This document shows, in pieces, positions 1 through 9,106 of a stretch of DNA of 21,333 bases; within the stretch, counting starts at the first letter, position 1; every line of letters starts with the position of its first letter. This DNA comes from Taibaiella sp047605615 (lineage in GTDB: Bacteria; Bacteroidota; Bacteroidia; Chitinophagales; Chitinophagaceae). A program made the translations under genes and the position numbers. The DNA lies in NCBI GenBank assembly GCA_047605615.1, contig JASGFI010000040.1, positions 1 to 21,333 of the forward strand, written 5' to 3'. The notes under the pieces were generated by a model. That model was not told the origin of the DNA, did no database searches, and worked only from the letters and a program-made list of their open reading frames with translations.

Positions 1-68
1 AAATGAAGGAATAAACCGTCGGTGTTTACGATGTTTGTCGTTTAGCCAAAGCGGGACGTATCGGCCAA

Positions 69-89
69 GGGCGATATGCCCGGTTTTTT
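69..89 (+). terminator. weak intrinsic terminator candidate
   Basis: A four-base-pair GGGC/GCCC stem with loop GATAT is followed two bases later by six T residues on the plus strand. It would end a plus-strand transcript entering from left of the window. The stem is short, so this is tentative. The rest of 1-152 shows no convincing gene. Confidence 0.3.
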
Positions 90-152
90 ATTGTGGGTTA
101 TTCGTCAAATATAGGGTCACGTTTATTCATCTCCTTTCCCTGCCTTTTCTTG

Positions 153-1808
153 CTATCTTTTCCATACGTTCCTAAAGCCCGGTTTGTGGCGGTATAGCAG
201 GTCGTACCCGTTGGGCGATTTGGCCACGAAAGAATAGTCCCGTGCCAGTTGGGCCAATACATCTTGCACATGCGGCTTTTCATGGTCGCCTTGCCGCAAC
301 CCCGAAAGGATGACGTAATCAATCTGTATGCCGGTATTGTTTTTGTATTGTTCCAATGCCACATGGGGTTCTACGCCTTCAAAGGCAGCTCCGTCCTTGG
401 CCGACTGTACGTAAAAGTTTTTTTCAAAAATGGAACGAAAGGGGAAGTAATCGAAATTAAGCTCGTAATTGTCGGCCAGGGCCAAGGGCTTGAACACGCC
501 AAGGTAGCCATCGGTGTGCGTATTAATCCACTCGGCATCAATCATTTTTTGCCCGTGTACGCTATGCGGTTCCATATCGTAAACAATCGTCATCACCGTG
601 GAGCGTTTTTCGATAAAAGGAAGCAGGCTAAGCAACTCTTTCGCCACTTCGCCATTGCTCTTCATTATCGGCAGCCTGATGCAGAGCAGGGCTATGGTAC
701 ATATACCGGCCACCGTGGCCACTATGGCTTTCACCGCTGCATGGGCCTCCATCGTGGCCGCCAAAAAAAGTATGGCCATTACGGGGATGATTACCAGCCT
801 GCGCGGCAAGTCCAACCCGCCCATGATACCCGAAGGTGGCCACAATATGGACATCAAGGCCAACATCCAAAAAAGGAACAGCCCATCAAATTTTTGCCAT
901 TTCCTGTTCCATATTTTTTGCACTGCCCACACAAGCCACAATAAAATGCACAAGGCCCCGGTTGCTATGGCCCAAGTACTTTCGGATGAATGAAAATCTA
1001 CCAAAGGCGGCAGTTTCAACAAATTGCCCCATACCTCCGCATCGTAGTTTATAGGCTCGCTGCCCCATTCCCGCCCGAAAAAGAACCAGCAAAACAGGAG
1101 CAACGTAGGCAATAAAGCCAACAGCAGAATGAGACTTTTTTTCAGCAGATAATTGGTAGCATGGCGAACGTCAACTTCTATTGTCAGGTAAAACCATTGC
1201 CCCAACAAAATGCAACCCATCATCAATACGGCATACAAATAGCCAAGCGGATGGGCCAGGTACAATAAAAAGCCGGGCAACAAAACCGAAAGCACGCTCT
1301 TGTACCATGCCGCGTCTGCATATTTCAGCCAACAGCCAACCGTGACAAACCATAGGGCTATGCTCCATGAGTTGTTGAGGAAACCTTTGAAAACAAGGTG
1401 GTGCCAAATGAAAACAGTGCCTATCAAGGAAAGGTAAAGTGCCCGCGGATTTATTTGCTTTATCAAAAACCTGAACCCGAACGCAAAGCACGAAACATAT
1501 AGGGCGAAAAATATTTTTTCGGCCAAAGCCGGGGCAAAGAAATACAATAAGGGTACTTGTATCAGGTTGGTAATCCAATTGGGAGCCAACCTGAAATTGG
1601 GTACCATGAAAACACTATACATGTCCCTGTCCGCATGCCGCCACCAGTCGAGCAGTATCTTGGAATTGTAGAAATGGCAGGGGCCGTCGCCCGTTACCAC
1701 CCACGTTACCGAAAATACAGGCAATAGACTGGCCGCCACAAACAATAGGAAAAGCCCTTTGGAGTTGGCAATGGCAGCCACAGATGTTGCGATACGTTTG
1801 TTGTTCAT
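153..1808 (-). CDS. polytopic inner-membrane protein, GT-C glycosyltransferase-like
   Basis: A 551-residue protein with about ten or more hydrophobic segments spread over roughly the first 400 residues, followed by a soluble C-terminal part of about 150 residues. Soon after the first membrane segment lies an acidic motif, TGDGPCHFYNS, placed like the catalytic-loop Asp of GT-C (polyprenol-phosphate-sugar dependent) glycosyltransferases. That assignment is inference from topology and this motif only; no specific sugar or acceptor can be named. The ATG at 1806-1808 is chosen over an in-frame TTG nine codons upstream because TTTTTTTGCCGA lies directly before the ATG, resembling the TTTGCCG promoter/leader context of other genes here. 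It runs in the same direction as the peptidase upstream but is separated from it by a strong terminator, so it is probably transcribed alone. Confidence 0.7.
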   Translation of the reverse strand: MNNKRIATSVAAIANSKGLFLLFVAASLLPVFSVTWVVTGDGPCHFYNSKILLDWWRHADRDMYSVFMVPNFRLAPNWITNLIQVPLLYFFAPALAEKIFFALYVSCFAFGFRFLIKQINPRALYLSLIGTVFIWHHLVFKGFLNNSWSIALWFVTVGCWLKYADAAWYKSVLSVLLPGFLLYLAHPLGYLYAVLMMGCILLGQWFYLTIEVDVRHATNYLLKKSLILLLALLPTLLLFCWFFFGREWGSEPINYDAEVWGNLLKLPPLVDFHSSESTWAIATGALCILLWLVWAVQKIWNRKWQKFDGLFLFWMLALMSILWPPSGIMGGLDLPRRLVIIPVMAILFLAATMEAHAAVKAIVATVAGICTIALLCIRLPIMKSNGEVAKELLSLLPFIEKRSTVMTIVYDMEPHSVHGQKMIDAEWINTHTDGYLGVFKPLALADNYELNFDYFPFRSIFEKNFYVQSAKDGAAFEGVEPHVALEQYKNNTGIQIDYVILSGLRQGDHEKPHVQDVLAQLARDYSFVAKSPNGYDLLYRHKPGFRNVWKR

Positions 1809-1942
1809 TCGGCAAAAAAACGAAAAGATATTCAATAGGAAGAAGCAGGGCTAATTCGGTCTTTGGCGATTCCTGCAACATGGTAGCCGTAGTTTCATTT
1901 TGTCAAATGGGCGTTGGATATGTTGCAGCTGTTTTGGTTGTG

Positions 1943-1974
1943 AAAACGCCGACCGTGTTTGTGGTCGGCGTTTT
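1943..1974 (-). terminator. strong intrinsic terminator after the S8 peptidase gene
   Basis: A perfect 12-base-pair inverted repeat, AAAACGCCGACC and GGTCGGCGTTTT, around the 8-base loop GTGTTTGT. It starts 13 bases past the stop codon of the minus-strand peptidase gene. Because the stem is flanked by A and T runs on either side it could work in both directions, but the only gene ending here is the peptidase. Confidence 0.85.
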
Positions 1975-1986
1975 TGGGTTTATCTG

Positions 1987-4900
1987 TCATTGCAGGTACA
2001 CTACCTTAAATACCCATTTTTTATTGCCAATCGTCACTTTCAATAAATACAATCCCTTGGTTATGGCAAAGCTGTTTATGTCCAAGGTGGCCGTACCTTG
2101 GTAGGGAGTAGTTTCTATTCGCCCGGAGCGTATATGTTGTCCGCTAATGGTATATAGCGTCCATTGAATAGCTTCGTCATTTCCCTTGAACCAACTTAGG
2201 TTAAGCAAGCCGTTTTGTACCGGATTGGGGTATATGTTTATGGACGGTTCTTGGCCGTTCCAATCCAATGTCCGCAATACACTCAGGCCGTCGTTGCCAT
2301 TGTTCAGGTAGTAGTGTACCCTATAATGTACTAATGATGAGCTTAAAGACGGTGTGTCCACATAGGTGTAGGCCAACCAGTTTTGTTGATTGCCGCTAAT
2401 AGTGGCTACGGTGCTAAATACCATGTCTTCCGAGGCACGTTCCAATTGGTAGTAGCTTATGGCAGTGTCGAATGCAGCTTGCCATTCAAGCAAGGCGTAA
2501 CGGTTGCCCAAGTGGCTGGCATTGAAGCTAAACAATGGTTGGTTTACCGGTTGGTCGGCGGTGGGGCCGCCATTGTTGAACCAGTATTCTCCATAGCCGG
2601 GAAGGGTTACATCGGTATAGTAGCCCACATCGTAAGGTGTCCATACCAAATTTTCTTTGGTAATAAACTGATAGTTGCCATTAGTGTTGTCCGCCAAGGT
2701 GTTGTTCTCTTTTTGTGCATCGTCATCTTTGTAAATCGTTACCCCCAATTGTTGTACCTCTTTTGTCGGATAACAGCTCGGGCAGGTTTCATCGTAGCGC
2801 AGCGTTGCCATAGCCGATTCGGGAACGTAGAACCTAAATGGCACGCCCGATGTCAAAGCATTGCCCGATTGCACTACAAAATTTCTCGGTAGGTAGTATT
2901 GCGTGCTGTCGTTGTTGACAAACGTGGTGTGGCCATAATCCTGAACGCTTACGTTGCCCAGCCCATTGTTTCCCTCAAGCACAGAAAGTGCAATGTTGCT
3001 GTCGCTTATATAATTTACTTGGGTATTGGCCGATACGTTTTGTGTAATGGTTGCCGCAAATTGATTGCCGATGAAAATAGGGTTTACCAAATCGTACACA
3101 TGTATGTCATCAATGGCTATGCCTTCGTATTCGGCTCCCTGGTCGGATTGCAGCACAATGCGGAAAGAGAAAGTGCTACCCGTTTTGGGAATGGGGATAG
3201 TAACCGCCTGCCACCATGTTTTGTCTTCGCCGGTCCAAGCCTGGGCCGAAACATTGTTGTACCAATTGGTGCCATCGCCCGATGAACCTAATTTCTGCCA
3301 ATTGTGGCCATCGTTGGTATATTCTACAAAGGCTATGTCGAATATGGAACTGCCGGGTTCTTCTATGGAGCTGGCCATGTGGAAACTCAACACAGGGTTG
3401 TTCAATTGGCTAACGTTGAAGCATGGGCTATACAGGTACGATACTTCATACGGATTATAGTTGCCGCTGAGGTTCGTTTTCCATACATGGCTGCCACTGG
3501 CGGCATGGTCAATGTTGGGCGAGGCAGGTGTACCGTAAGCCCAACTGGTGTTTTTGCCGCCGGTATAGAAATCTCCGTCATTTTCTTCAAATCGTTGCAG
3601 GTAAGGGAAACTGCCAATCACGGGCTGGTTGCGAACTGCCATATTGAGTAGGCTGTCGTTTACCCTGTATGTGTCGGTAGCCAAATAGACCCAGGCCGAA
3701 AGGGTATGGTCTAATCCGTTGCTGAAGTCCAGAGTTTGGTTAAAGGTGTATTGTATCGTGTCTTTTCCGGCTATGCTGTCTATCAGCCCGCTTATTACAG
3801 TGCCATTGTCTAATTGGCAATAGGTTTCAACATTGTAAATAGTGTTGTTTACGCCGTTGGCTACGCTAATGCGTATGGGTACTGCATTGCTCAACCCGCA
3901 GTTGTAATGGTATATGGAATCTATGTTGACCAACATGGCATCGTTCGTTACTCTGTAAATCTTGAAATTATCAAGGATAAGGCCATTGCCGAAATAGGTT
4001 GCTTCTATCCTGCTGGTATCGTATTGGGTAAACCGTATCTGCGTGGATGTGGAAAAATCTTGGTTGTTGTTCCTTAATAAATCCGAAATAGATACAGAGC
4101 CGGAGTGGTATAGGATACCTAAGTTACTTGTGTCAATCTGATAGGTTGATAACTGTATCCAATCATCGGTATCCTTGCCCCTTATCCATACGGCATTGCC
4201 TGTATCGAATTTTGGTACGCCTACCATGACATAGTCAAACTCGCAACGTATTTCATCGCTGGTGCCTGCATAGGCGGCCAGGTTAAAGGTACCTGTGAAG
4301 GTATTGTAGCTGCTGCTGTCTATATAGTTTTCTTCGTTTCCGTTATTGTCCAAGCATATAGATTTTTGTCCCTGAATCGTGAGTGCGGTATTTAGATAAT
4401 CGCTAATTCTCCCCCTGGTTCTGGAGCAGCTAAAATCCCAGCGATCCAAACCCGGCAGCCCCGTTACCGATTTGCCTATTATAGACCCGGCGGTACTTGT
4501 TTCAAAAGTGTCCACCAAGTCGCTTGTTAGGTTTATGGGGTCGTTGCTAAGTTGGTGCACGGTGGTTGTAAAGGTGTCATTGGTGTTGATGGGGTCATTG
4601 ACAGATAGGTTGGTGACAGCTACTGTGATTTCATAAGCACCTATGCTTGCTAAATTAAGATTAGCGACAGTTAACTGTGTACTGGCAGCCGCCCCAATGC
4701 TGTTGGTATAAACAATAGATTGCCATGTGCCGCTGTTTATTTTGTAGGATATGCGGTATTGACTGGCCGCTTGGTTGTCTTGGTTGCCTATGCTAATGGT
4801 CAAAGGTGTGCTGGCGGTTAGGCTTGTGGAGGTTAGTTCTCTGCCCGATTGCGGCGACAGCATGGAGGCCAACCTAAGGTCGCCGTGGCTGGCAGTGCCG

Positions 4901-7299
4901 CTGCAATCGCCATCGTTGGGTGTTCTGCTCAGGGCTATGCTGCGCATGCCCGATGCGTTGCCTATTACAGGTGCTACGGCTACCCAATAGCTACTGTCGG
5001 TATGCAAGCCGGTGTAGGTATAGCTTAGGTCATTGGTACTGTCAACCAATTGCATGGAAGGTCCGGCTTTTTTATACAGCCCATACTTGCTTGCTCCGGT
5101 TACGGCGCTCCACTCCATTTTAATGGAACCGGGGCATTGGCTCGTTGAAAGTACGCTGGTAGGGCGACCTAACAATGTAAACGCCCCGCTCTGCGCCGAC
5201 ATTGAGGTGTTGTTTCGTGCCACCCTTATCTTTACCTGTGCGCTTGCTATGGTGCTTGGCGGTGTCCACACATAGGCGCGGACGGTATCTGCTATGTTGC
5301 TGCTTATGGTAGTCCAAGTGCTGCCGTTATCCGTAGAATATTGAAGGGTAAATGTGTTGCTGTTTGCAGTAGCGTCCCAATAGATGTAGATGTCGTTGCC
5401 AGAGGGCAGTGCTTCTCCGCCAAAAGGGTATTTCATCCTTACGCCTTCGGGTATCAGGCTGTAGCTTATGGTGTAGGCTTGGCTGGTTTGTGGTACGTTG
5501 TAGCCATTTACTTTTATGGTGTAGGTGCCCGCGGTAGGGTTGTCGATAGTAACCTGTTCTACGTTGTTGAGGTGGTCCGTAGTAGCGGTTGCGGCATTGG
5601 CTACCTGATTGGTTGCGGGGTTGGGTACCAAGGGTAGCAGGGTAGTGTTGCTTGTGTTCACAACAGTTAAGTCCAAATCGTTTATTAACTGGGTAGTGCT
5701 TGAAGGGCTGGCGGCATCATCGTTCCAGTAGAGCATTATTTTGGCTACGGAGGTATTGGCAGGTACGGTTATGGTATAGGTTTGAGTTTGCCCGGTGCTT
5801 ATGGTGTTGGAAAAAAGTCTGTTGCTGTCCAGCATTGTCAGCGAATTGACAAGGTTCATGATGCCGAAGCCATATATATAATCGGGGCCGGGTTGGCCGT
5901 CGTCGTCGGCGCCATTCATCAGTATGTTTTTTATCAGCGCGCCCGTAGGGTTTTGCCCGCTGTGCAATTGCCTGTACCGTTGATAGAGCAAGGCCGCACC
6001 ACCCGCTACGTTGGGGCAAGACAAGCTGGTACCCGAAGCCTGTGCGTATCCCTGATAGTTGGACGAGCTGGTTACATCCCTGCCCACACCGGTAATTTCG
6101 GGTTTCAGCCTGCCGTCTTTAGTGGGGCCTTTTGAAGAAAAGTTGGCCTCCGTTATGCCCGGTACTTTTACCGCCGCGCCTACCGTCAACACGTTTTTTG
6201 CGGTTTGGTACGCCCCCAGCACCGTTGCATAGCCGCTTGGGAAAGGGCTGCAAGTATTGCTGCCATCGTTGCCCGAAGCAAACACGGTAAGCAATTGGGG
6301 GTTGTCCATAAGTTGTTGGTCGCAATACTGGCTGTATAAGTCGTAGGTGCCGGCATAAGAACAATTGCCTACTACGTTTCCATAAGAATTATTGCTCAGC
6401 ATCATGTCGAAGTCTTGGTGGTAGGTGTCGCCGTTCGATAATATTTGGCTAAAATAATCTTCTACCAAGTGTACCTCCGTGGCCGCGCCTGCGTAGCTTT
6501 GGTCTTTATTGCCGTTGCCCCCCACAATGCCGCTGGTAAGGTTGCTATGAAAGTTGTCGGCAATGGGGTTGAAGCTCGTTATCCTGTCTATCATGTCCAC
6601 GTGGTCGGGGTCGCCGCTGTCGCCCACGCCTACCGTTACCCCGATACCGGTCAAGCCATAGCCGCCCAATGAAATAGGTGCCTTTGCGGGTTCTATGTCC
6701 GTGCGGCCTATGGTTGGGGTATTCAAGGGCTGTGCTTCCATGTAAGGGCCAATGAAGCGGACGCTACCCGCATTTGCCAATTTTTGTATGGCCAATCCGT
6801 TGGCTTTCGTGCGCCACAAGTCGCGCTTGGCCCAGCGTTGTTCCACGGCTAAGGCCAACCCTTGTGTGGCCAGTATGGCCGCCACTTCGGTTTTGCCCAG
6901 TCCTTTTTCCACGCATACCAATATGTCGTTGTTTTTTGCAAGGTCTATTGCCGTGCTTATTTTATTGGCTGCGCTTACGGTGTCCCAGTATTGTATGCCG
7001 TAGTCACGCAGTACATCGGCGTTGAAACCCCGGGTTATCACGGCTGTATGTAAGTAACCACTGATATGGTCTTGGAGGTGTATGCCGTTTTTTGCCAATT
7101 CGGCTTCGGGTGGCAGTTTTCCTCCTTGCAGCATTACCAACATTTTGCCCTCCTTGCGGGCGGCCAACACGTTGGGCAGGTTGGCTATTTTGTTGGCTGT
7201 AAAATTGATGGAATGCTTGCTGCCACTGGGTTTTTCCTGCGCAAAGAGCGAAGGAAAGGTAGTGGCAAGTAGTAAGATTAAAGGACAAATTTTGCGCAT
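1987..7299 (-). CDS. giant secreted S8 (subtilisin-like) serine peptidase with T9SS sorting domain
   Basis: A 1770-residue protein. Residues 1-20 are a Sec signal peptide ending SLFA-Q; about 22-200 look like a prodomain. The S8 domain follows with catalytic Asp227 (GVGDSGD), His251 (NFHSNLTSG), oxyanion Asn344 (ASGNDGS) and nucleophile Ser425 (GTSLSCPN). Residues about 495-615 form a beta-sandwich of the kind that follows KP-43-type subtilases (LYWND, INDLDLTV). Then come an Ig-like region (about 620-710), a fibronectin III-like domain (about 712-790), and what looks like a twice-repeated CARDB-like plus jelly-roll module (about 812-1115 and 1115-1404). A further FnIII-like domain precedes the C-terminal sorting domain, about 1688-1770 (NIYPNP, GLYLLKV). 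It should cross the inner membrane by Sec and the outer membrane by T9SS, then degrade extracellular protein. Substrate is unknown. The histidine motif lacks the usual HGTH form. No clear -7 element is visible upstream. Confidence 0.93.
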   Translation of the reverse strand: MRKICPLILLLATTFPSLFAQEKPSGSKHSINFTANKIANLPNVLAARKEGKMLVMLQGGKLPPEAELAKNGIHLQDHISGYLHTAVITRGFNADVLRDYGIQYWDTVSAANKISTAIDLAKNNDILVCVEKGLGKTEVAAILATQGLALAVEQRWAKRDLWRTKANGLAIQKLANAGSVRFIGPYMEAQPLNTPTIGRTDIEPAKAPISLGGYGLTGIGVTVGVGDSGDPDHVDMIDRITSFNPIADNFHSNLTSGIVGGNGNKDQSYAGAATEVHLVEDYFSQILSNGDTYHQDFDMMLSNNSYGNVVGNCSYAGTYDLYSQYCDQQLMDNPQLLTVFASGNDGSNTCSPFPSGYATVLGAYQTAKNVLTVGAAVKVPGITEANFSSKGPTKDGRLKPEITGVGRDVTSSSNYQGYAQASGTSLSCPNVAGGAALLYQRYRQLHSGQNPTGALIKNILMNGADDDGQPGPDYIYGFGIMNLVNSLTMLDSNRLFSNTISTGQTQTYTITVPANTSVAKIMLYWNDDAASPSSTTQLINDLDLTVVNTSNTTLLPLVPNPATNQVANAATATTDHLNNVEQVTIDNPTAGTYTIKVNGYNVPQTSQAYTISYSLIPEGVRMKYPFGGEALPSGNDIYIYWDATANSNTFTLQYSTDNGSTWTTISSNIADTVRAYVWTPPSTIASAQVKIRVARNNTSMSAQSGAFTLLGRPTSVLSTSQCPGSIKMEWSAVTGASKYGLYKKAGPSMQLVDSTNDLSYTYTGLHTDSSYWVAVAPVIGNASGMRSIALSRTPNDGDCSGTASHGDLRLASMLSPQSGRELTSTSLTASTPLTISIGNQDNQAASQYRISYKINSGTWQSIVYTNSIGAAASTQLTVANLNLASIGAYEITVAVTNLSVNDPINTNDTFTTTVHQLSNDPINLTSDLVDTFETSTAGSIIGKSVTGLPGLDRWDFSCSRTRGRISDYLNTALTIQGQKSICLDNNGNEENYIDSSSYNTFTGTFNLAAYAGTSDEIRCEFDYVMVGVPKFDTGNAVWIRGKDTDDWIQLSTYQIDTSNLGILYHSGSVSISDLLRNNNQDFSTSTQIRFTQYDTSRIEATYFGNGLILDNFKIYRVTNDAMLVNIDSIYHYNCGLSNAVPIRISVANGVNNTIYNVETYCQLDNGTVISGLIDSIAGKDTIQYTFNQTLDFSNGLDHTLSAWVYLATDTYRVNDSLLNMAVRNQPVIGSFPYLQRFEENDGDFYTGGKNTSWAYGTPASPNIDHAASGSHVWKTNLSGNYNPYEVSYLYSPCFNVSQLNNPVLSFHMASSIEEPGSSIFDIAFVEYTNDGHNWQKLGSSGDGTNWYNNVSAQAWTGEDKTWWQAVTIPIPKTGSTFSFRIVLQSDQGAEYEGIAIDDIHVYDLVNPIFIGNQFAATITQNVSANTQVNYISDSNIALSVLEGNNGLGNVSVQDYGHTTFVNNDSTQYYLPRNFVVQSGNALTSGVPFRFYVPESAMATLRYDETCPSCYPTKEVQQLGVTIYKDDDAQKENNTLADNTNGNYQFITKENLVWTPYDVGYYTDVTLPGYGEYWFNNGGPTADQPVNQPLFSFNASHLGNRYALLEWQAAFDTAISYYQLERASEDMVFSTVATISGNQQNWLAYTYVDTPSLSSSLVHYRVHYYLNNGNDGLSVLRTLDWNGQEPSINIYPNPVQNGLLNLSWFKGNDEAIQWTLYTISGQHIRSGRIETTPYQGTATLDINSFAITKGLYLLKVTIGNKKWVFKVVYLQ

Positions 7300-7368
7300 A
7301 TAAGTAGCATGTTTTTTTTTAATACTCTAATGGTATTGGTTGGTGTTTTTGTAATATAAGATGATGCC

Positions 7369-7417
7369 CCAACCTTATGTAGGCTGCGTGTTGTCTTGCT
7401 TAAAGTCAAGAGGTTGG
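7369..7417. repeat. 7-bp inverted repeat in divergent intergenic region
   Basis: CCAACCT at 7369-7375 is repeated inverted as AGGTTGG at 7411-7417, 35 bases apart, between the divergent peptidase and small membrane protein genes. It could be a regulator site or chance. No U-tract follows, so it is not a terminator. Confidence 0.3.
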
Positions 7418-7450
7418 AATGCCATGTTTTTAGAAAAATTAAATACTTTG

Positions 7451-7480
7451 TTTGAAATTTAGAAAATTAAACTATCTTGC
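7451..7480 (+). promoter_or_regulatory. promoter candidate for the 7532 gene
   Basis: TTTG at 7451-7454, an 18-base spacer, then TATCTTGC at 7473-7480 followed by CGCC. This fits the Bacteroidota -33 TTTG / -7 TAnnTTTG pattern with one T missing. The 5' leader would be about 45 bases. Confidence 0.45.
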
Positions 7481-7531
7481 CGCCGATTAAAAGTAACCGA
7501 TTACTAACTTCAATTGAAAATACTTTTTGTT

Positions 7532-8002
7532 ATGCTATTTCAACGCACTTACCAAGTAAACACAGCATTGTCCGTAAGCGATATAAAGCGCAAACTGGTA
7601 GGCCGACACCTGCAAGTTCACGAATTAGACTTTGAAGTTACGGAAAAAGAAGATATGCTGAAAATAATACCTCATGCCGAAGAAGAAGGCGGCCTGAAAA
7701 CCTTGCCCATCACGCATGTGGAAATGGTGGGAAACGGAGTCCACGCCACGAAAATCAAAATGGTGTCCAAGCCGAGGAAGATAGATATTGGCGGCCCGTA
7801 TATCATCGTAATCTTCTGTTTGTTCTGCATACTGGGTGCCAGCGGGTTTTATGTTTTTAATCCCAAGGAAAGTTTTTGGCCACCGCTAACCATGATAGGC
7901 GTAGGCATGCTTGTCTTCATCATCTTCTGGTTCAGGATGGAAACCGGTTATTTCGATTATACCAGGAAGATTAGGGATTTCGTGAAGCAACACGTAAATT
8001 AA
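7532..8002 (+). CDS. hypothetical protein with two C-terminal membrane helices
   Basis: A 156-residue protein of unknown function. Residues 1-85 are soluble, with a beta-rich pattern (YQVNTALSVSDIKRKL, then EVTEKEDMLKIIP). Two hydrophobic helices lie at about 89-109 and 115-135, followed by a short basic cytoplasmic-type tail. There is no signal peptide. The ATG at 7532 is preferred over an in-frame TTG at 7514, because the added residues (MKILFV) look like chance read-through and the putative promoter lies suitably upstream. It is monocistronic: a divergent gene lies upstream and a hairpin downstream. I recognise no family with confidence; the soluble-domain-plus-two-helices layout suggests an envelope-anchored accessory protein. 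Confidence 0.72.
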   Translation: MLFQRTYQVNTALSVSDIKRKLVGRHLQVHELDFEVTEKEDMLKIIPHAEEEGGLKTLPITHVEMVGNGVHATKIKMVSKPRKIDIGGPYIIVIFCLFCILGASGFYVFNPKESFWPPLTMIGVGMLVFIIFWFRMETGYFDYTRKIRDFVKQHVN

Positions 8003-8042
8003 AACTTTGTACTACCGTTTGTTTTTTTGTTTATTTAAAAAG

Positions 8043-8076
8043 AAAGAGGGGGTTGGCTCGGCCAATCTCTTCTTTT
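8043..8076 (+). terminator. intrinsic terminator candidate after the 7532 gene
   Basis: TTGGC (8053-8057) pairs with GCCAA (8061-8065) around a three-base loop, and AAGAG/CTCTT can extend the stem across a bulge. A pyrimidine-rich tract TCTTTT follows. It lies 40 bases beyond the stop codon. Confidence 0.45.
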
Positions 8077-8197
8077 ATTTCGGTAAAAGAACGGAAACGG
8101 TGTGTGGGCTTTGTTTGTAGTTGCATAACAAAGAGCCAAGGAAGCAAGCCCGGCAAAAACAATGCTATGGCTTGGTGGTCGGGGGCAACGGCCAATT

Positions 8198-8635
8198 TCA
8201 CTTATTTTTCAGCCTCTTTTTCGGCCTTTTTTTCTTTGCGCGGCCAATTAATTTTTTCGTACTCAGTATCGCCACGTCAACGACTGCCACCTTTAGCGCA
8301 GATAGCCCGGCGAAACGTAATAATTTCGTCCAATTGCTTTTTTTGCCGGATTTGCGGGTAGCTGCCGAAGGGCTTATGTATCTTTCTTTTATGCCCAACA
8401 AGGAGCGTACTCTTTGGGGGTTGGCGGTGGGCGTGTTTTTTACATTGTTGGCAGCGGTGCGTTTGTTTAGTTTGCCGCGTACCCAGCCACTTAGGAAACT
8501 AACGGCTATCTGTTGCGGGTCTATTGCCGATGCCCAGTCGTCCTCTATGTTGCGTATCTTGCGGCGTATCCGTTCTTGTTCGCGATCCAGTTGCTCCAAG
8601 CTGGATACTTGTTTGCGTTGGTATATTTTGTTCAT
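8198..8635 (-). CDS. hypothetical basic protein of the YtxH/holin-like cluster
   Basis: A 145-residue protein with no recognised family. Residues 9-34 are a charged, probably coiled-coil helix (SSLEQLDREQERIRRKIRN). Residues about 40-55 are mildly hydrophobic, and 105-129 form a hydrophobic stretch that could be a membrane helix. The tail is very basic (GRAKKKRPKKRLKNK). The start is an ATG. It is the last gene of a minus-strand run, 58 bases after the holin-like gene, with a YtxH-like gene first. In Proteobacteria the analogous yqjD-yqjE-yqjK trio also ends with a small uncharacterised protein; whether this one is related cannot be judged from the sequence. Function is unknown; membrane association is inference. 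Confidence 0.7.
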   Translation of the reverse strand: MNKIYQRKQVSSLEQLDREQERIRRKIRNIEDDWASAIDPQQIAVSFLSGWVRGKLNKRTAANNVKNTPTANPQRVRSLLGIKERYISPSAATRKSGKKSNWTKLLRFAGLSALKVAVVDVAILSTKKLIGRAKKKRPKKRLKNK

Positions 8636-8693
8636 CGTGTAAAAGCGTTAAGCTACCTCCATGGCGGCCTGTGTTGAACGAAAAGCGTCATGG

Positions 8694-9059
8694 TTAATCT
8701 CCGTCTATGTCATCCTTTTCGTTGGCTTTGGGTTTGGTCAACAGCCAAGCCAACTTGCCCGCAAAAAAACGTATGATGGCTTTGTTGGCCACGAACACCA
8801 CGCCGAACAGGATAAGCACTACGCCCGCGGTGCAGAGATAGCCGAGCGCGTAGCTGTTGAACATGACATTGAACATTTCCGCCAGCGCCAGGAACAAGAA
8901 CATGATAAGCAGGAAGGCAAAAAATATTGCTATGATCAAAAAGACAAAGTAACCCATAACGGTTACTATTCTTTCTATAACCTCTAACCGAACCTGTTCG
9001 AAGCGGAGGCTCAAATAATGGGTTACTTTGTCTTTTATGGATTGGACTGGTCCTCTCAA
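8694..9059 (-). CDS. holin-like / YqjE-like membrane protein
   Basis: A 121-residue protein with two strong membrane segments at about 33-59 and 72-92, an amphipathic N-terminal helix (VTHYLSLRFEQVRLEVIERI) and an acidic tail (KANEKDDIDGD). This layout matches the phage-holin-superfamily-6/YqjE proteins, which despite the name are usually chromosomal, inner-membrane and stress-linked rather than lytic. No phage genes lie nearby. The start is a TTG at 9057-9059. The next in-frame Met is residue 35 inside the first membrane segment, which would destroy the domain, so the TTG is preferred. It lies between the YtxH-like gene (47 bases upstream) and the basic protein gene, probably in one operon. 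Confidence 0.78.
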   Translation of the reverse strand: MRGPVQSIKDKVTHYLSLRFEQVRLEVIERIVTVMGYFVFLIIAIFFAFLLIMFLFLALAEMFNVMFNSYALGYLCTAGVVLILFGVVFVANKAIIRFFAGKLAWLLTKPKANEKDDIDGD

Positions 9060-9106
9060 CGTCTTAGTTTTATTTGGGTGGTCTTATTCTTGTTCCAAAA
9101 TCCGGT

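Noticed and set aside
249..944. 231-codon plus-strand open frame opposite the first membrane protein
   Set aside because: Antisense to a polytopic membrane protein whose hydrophobic pattern is convincing; the plus-strand product is rich in H, Q and G and has no recognisable domain.
8003..8010. AAACTTTG as a plus-strand promoter -7 element
   Set aside because: It mismatches the first T, directly follows a stop codon, and no plus-strand gene lies downstream.
8694..9059. Phage lysis cassette or prophage remnant suggested by the holin-like gene
   Set aside because: No endolysin, tail, capsid or integrase gene lies nearby. Holin-superfamily-6/YqjE proteins are usually chromosomal and pair with YtxH-like genes as here.
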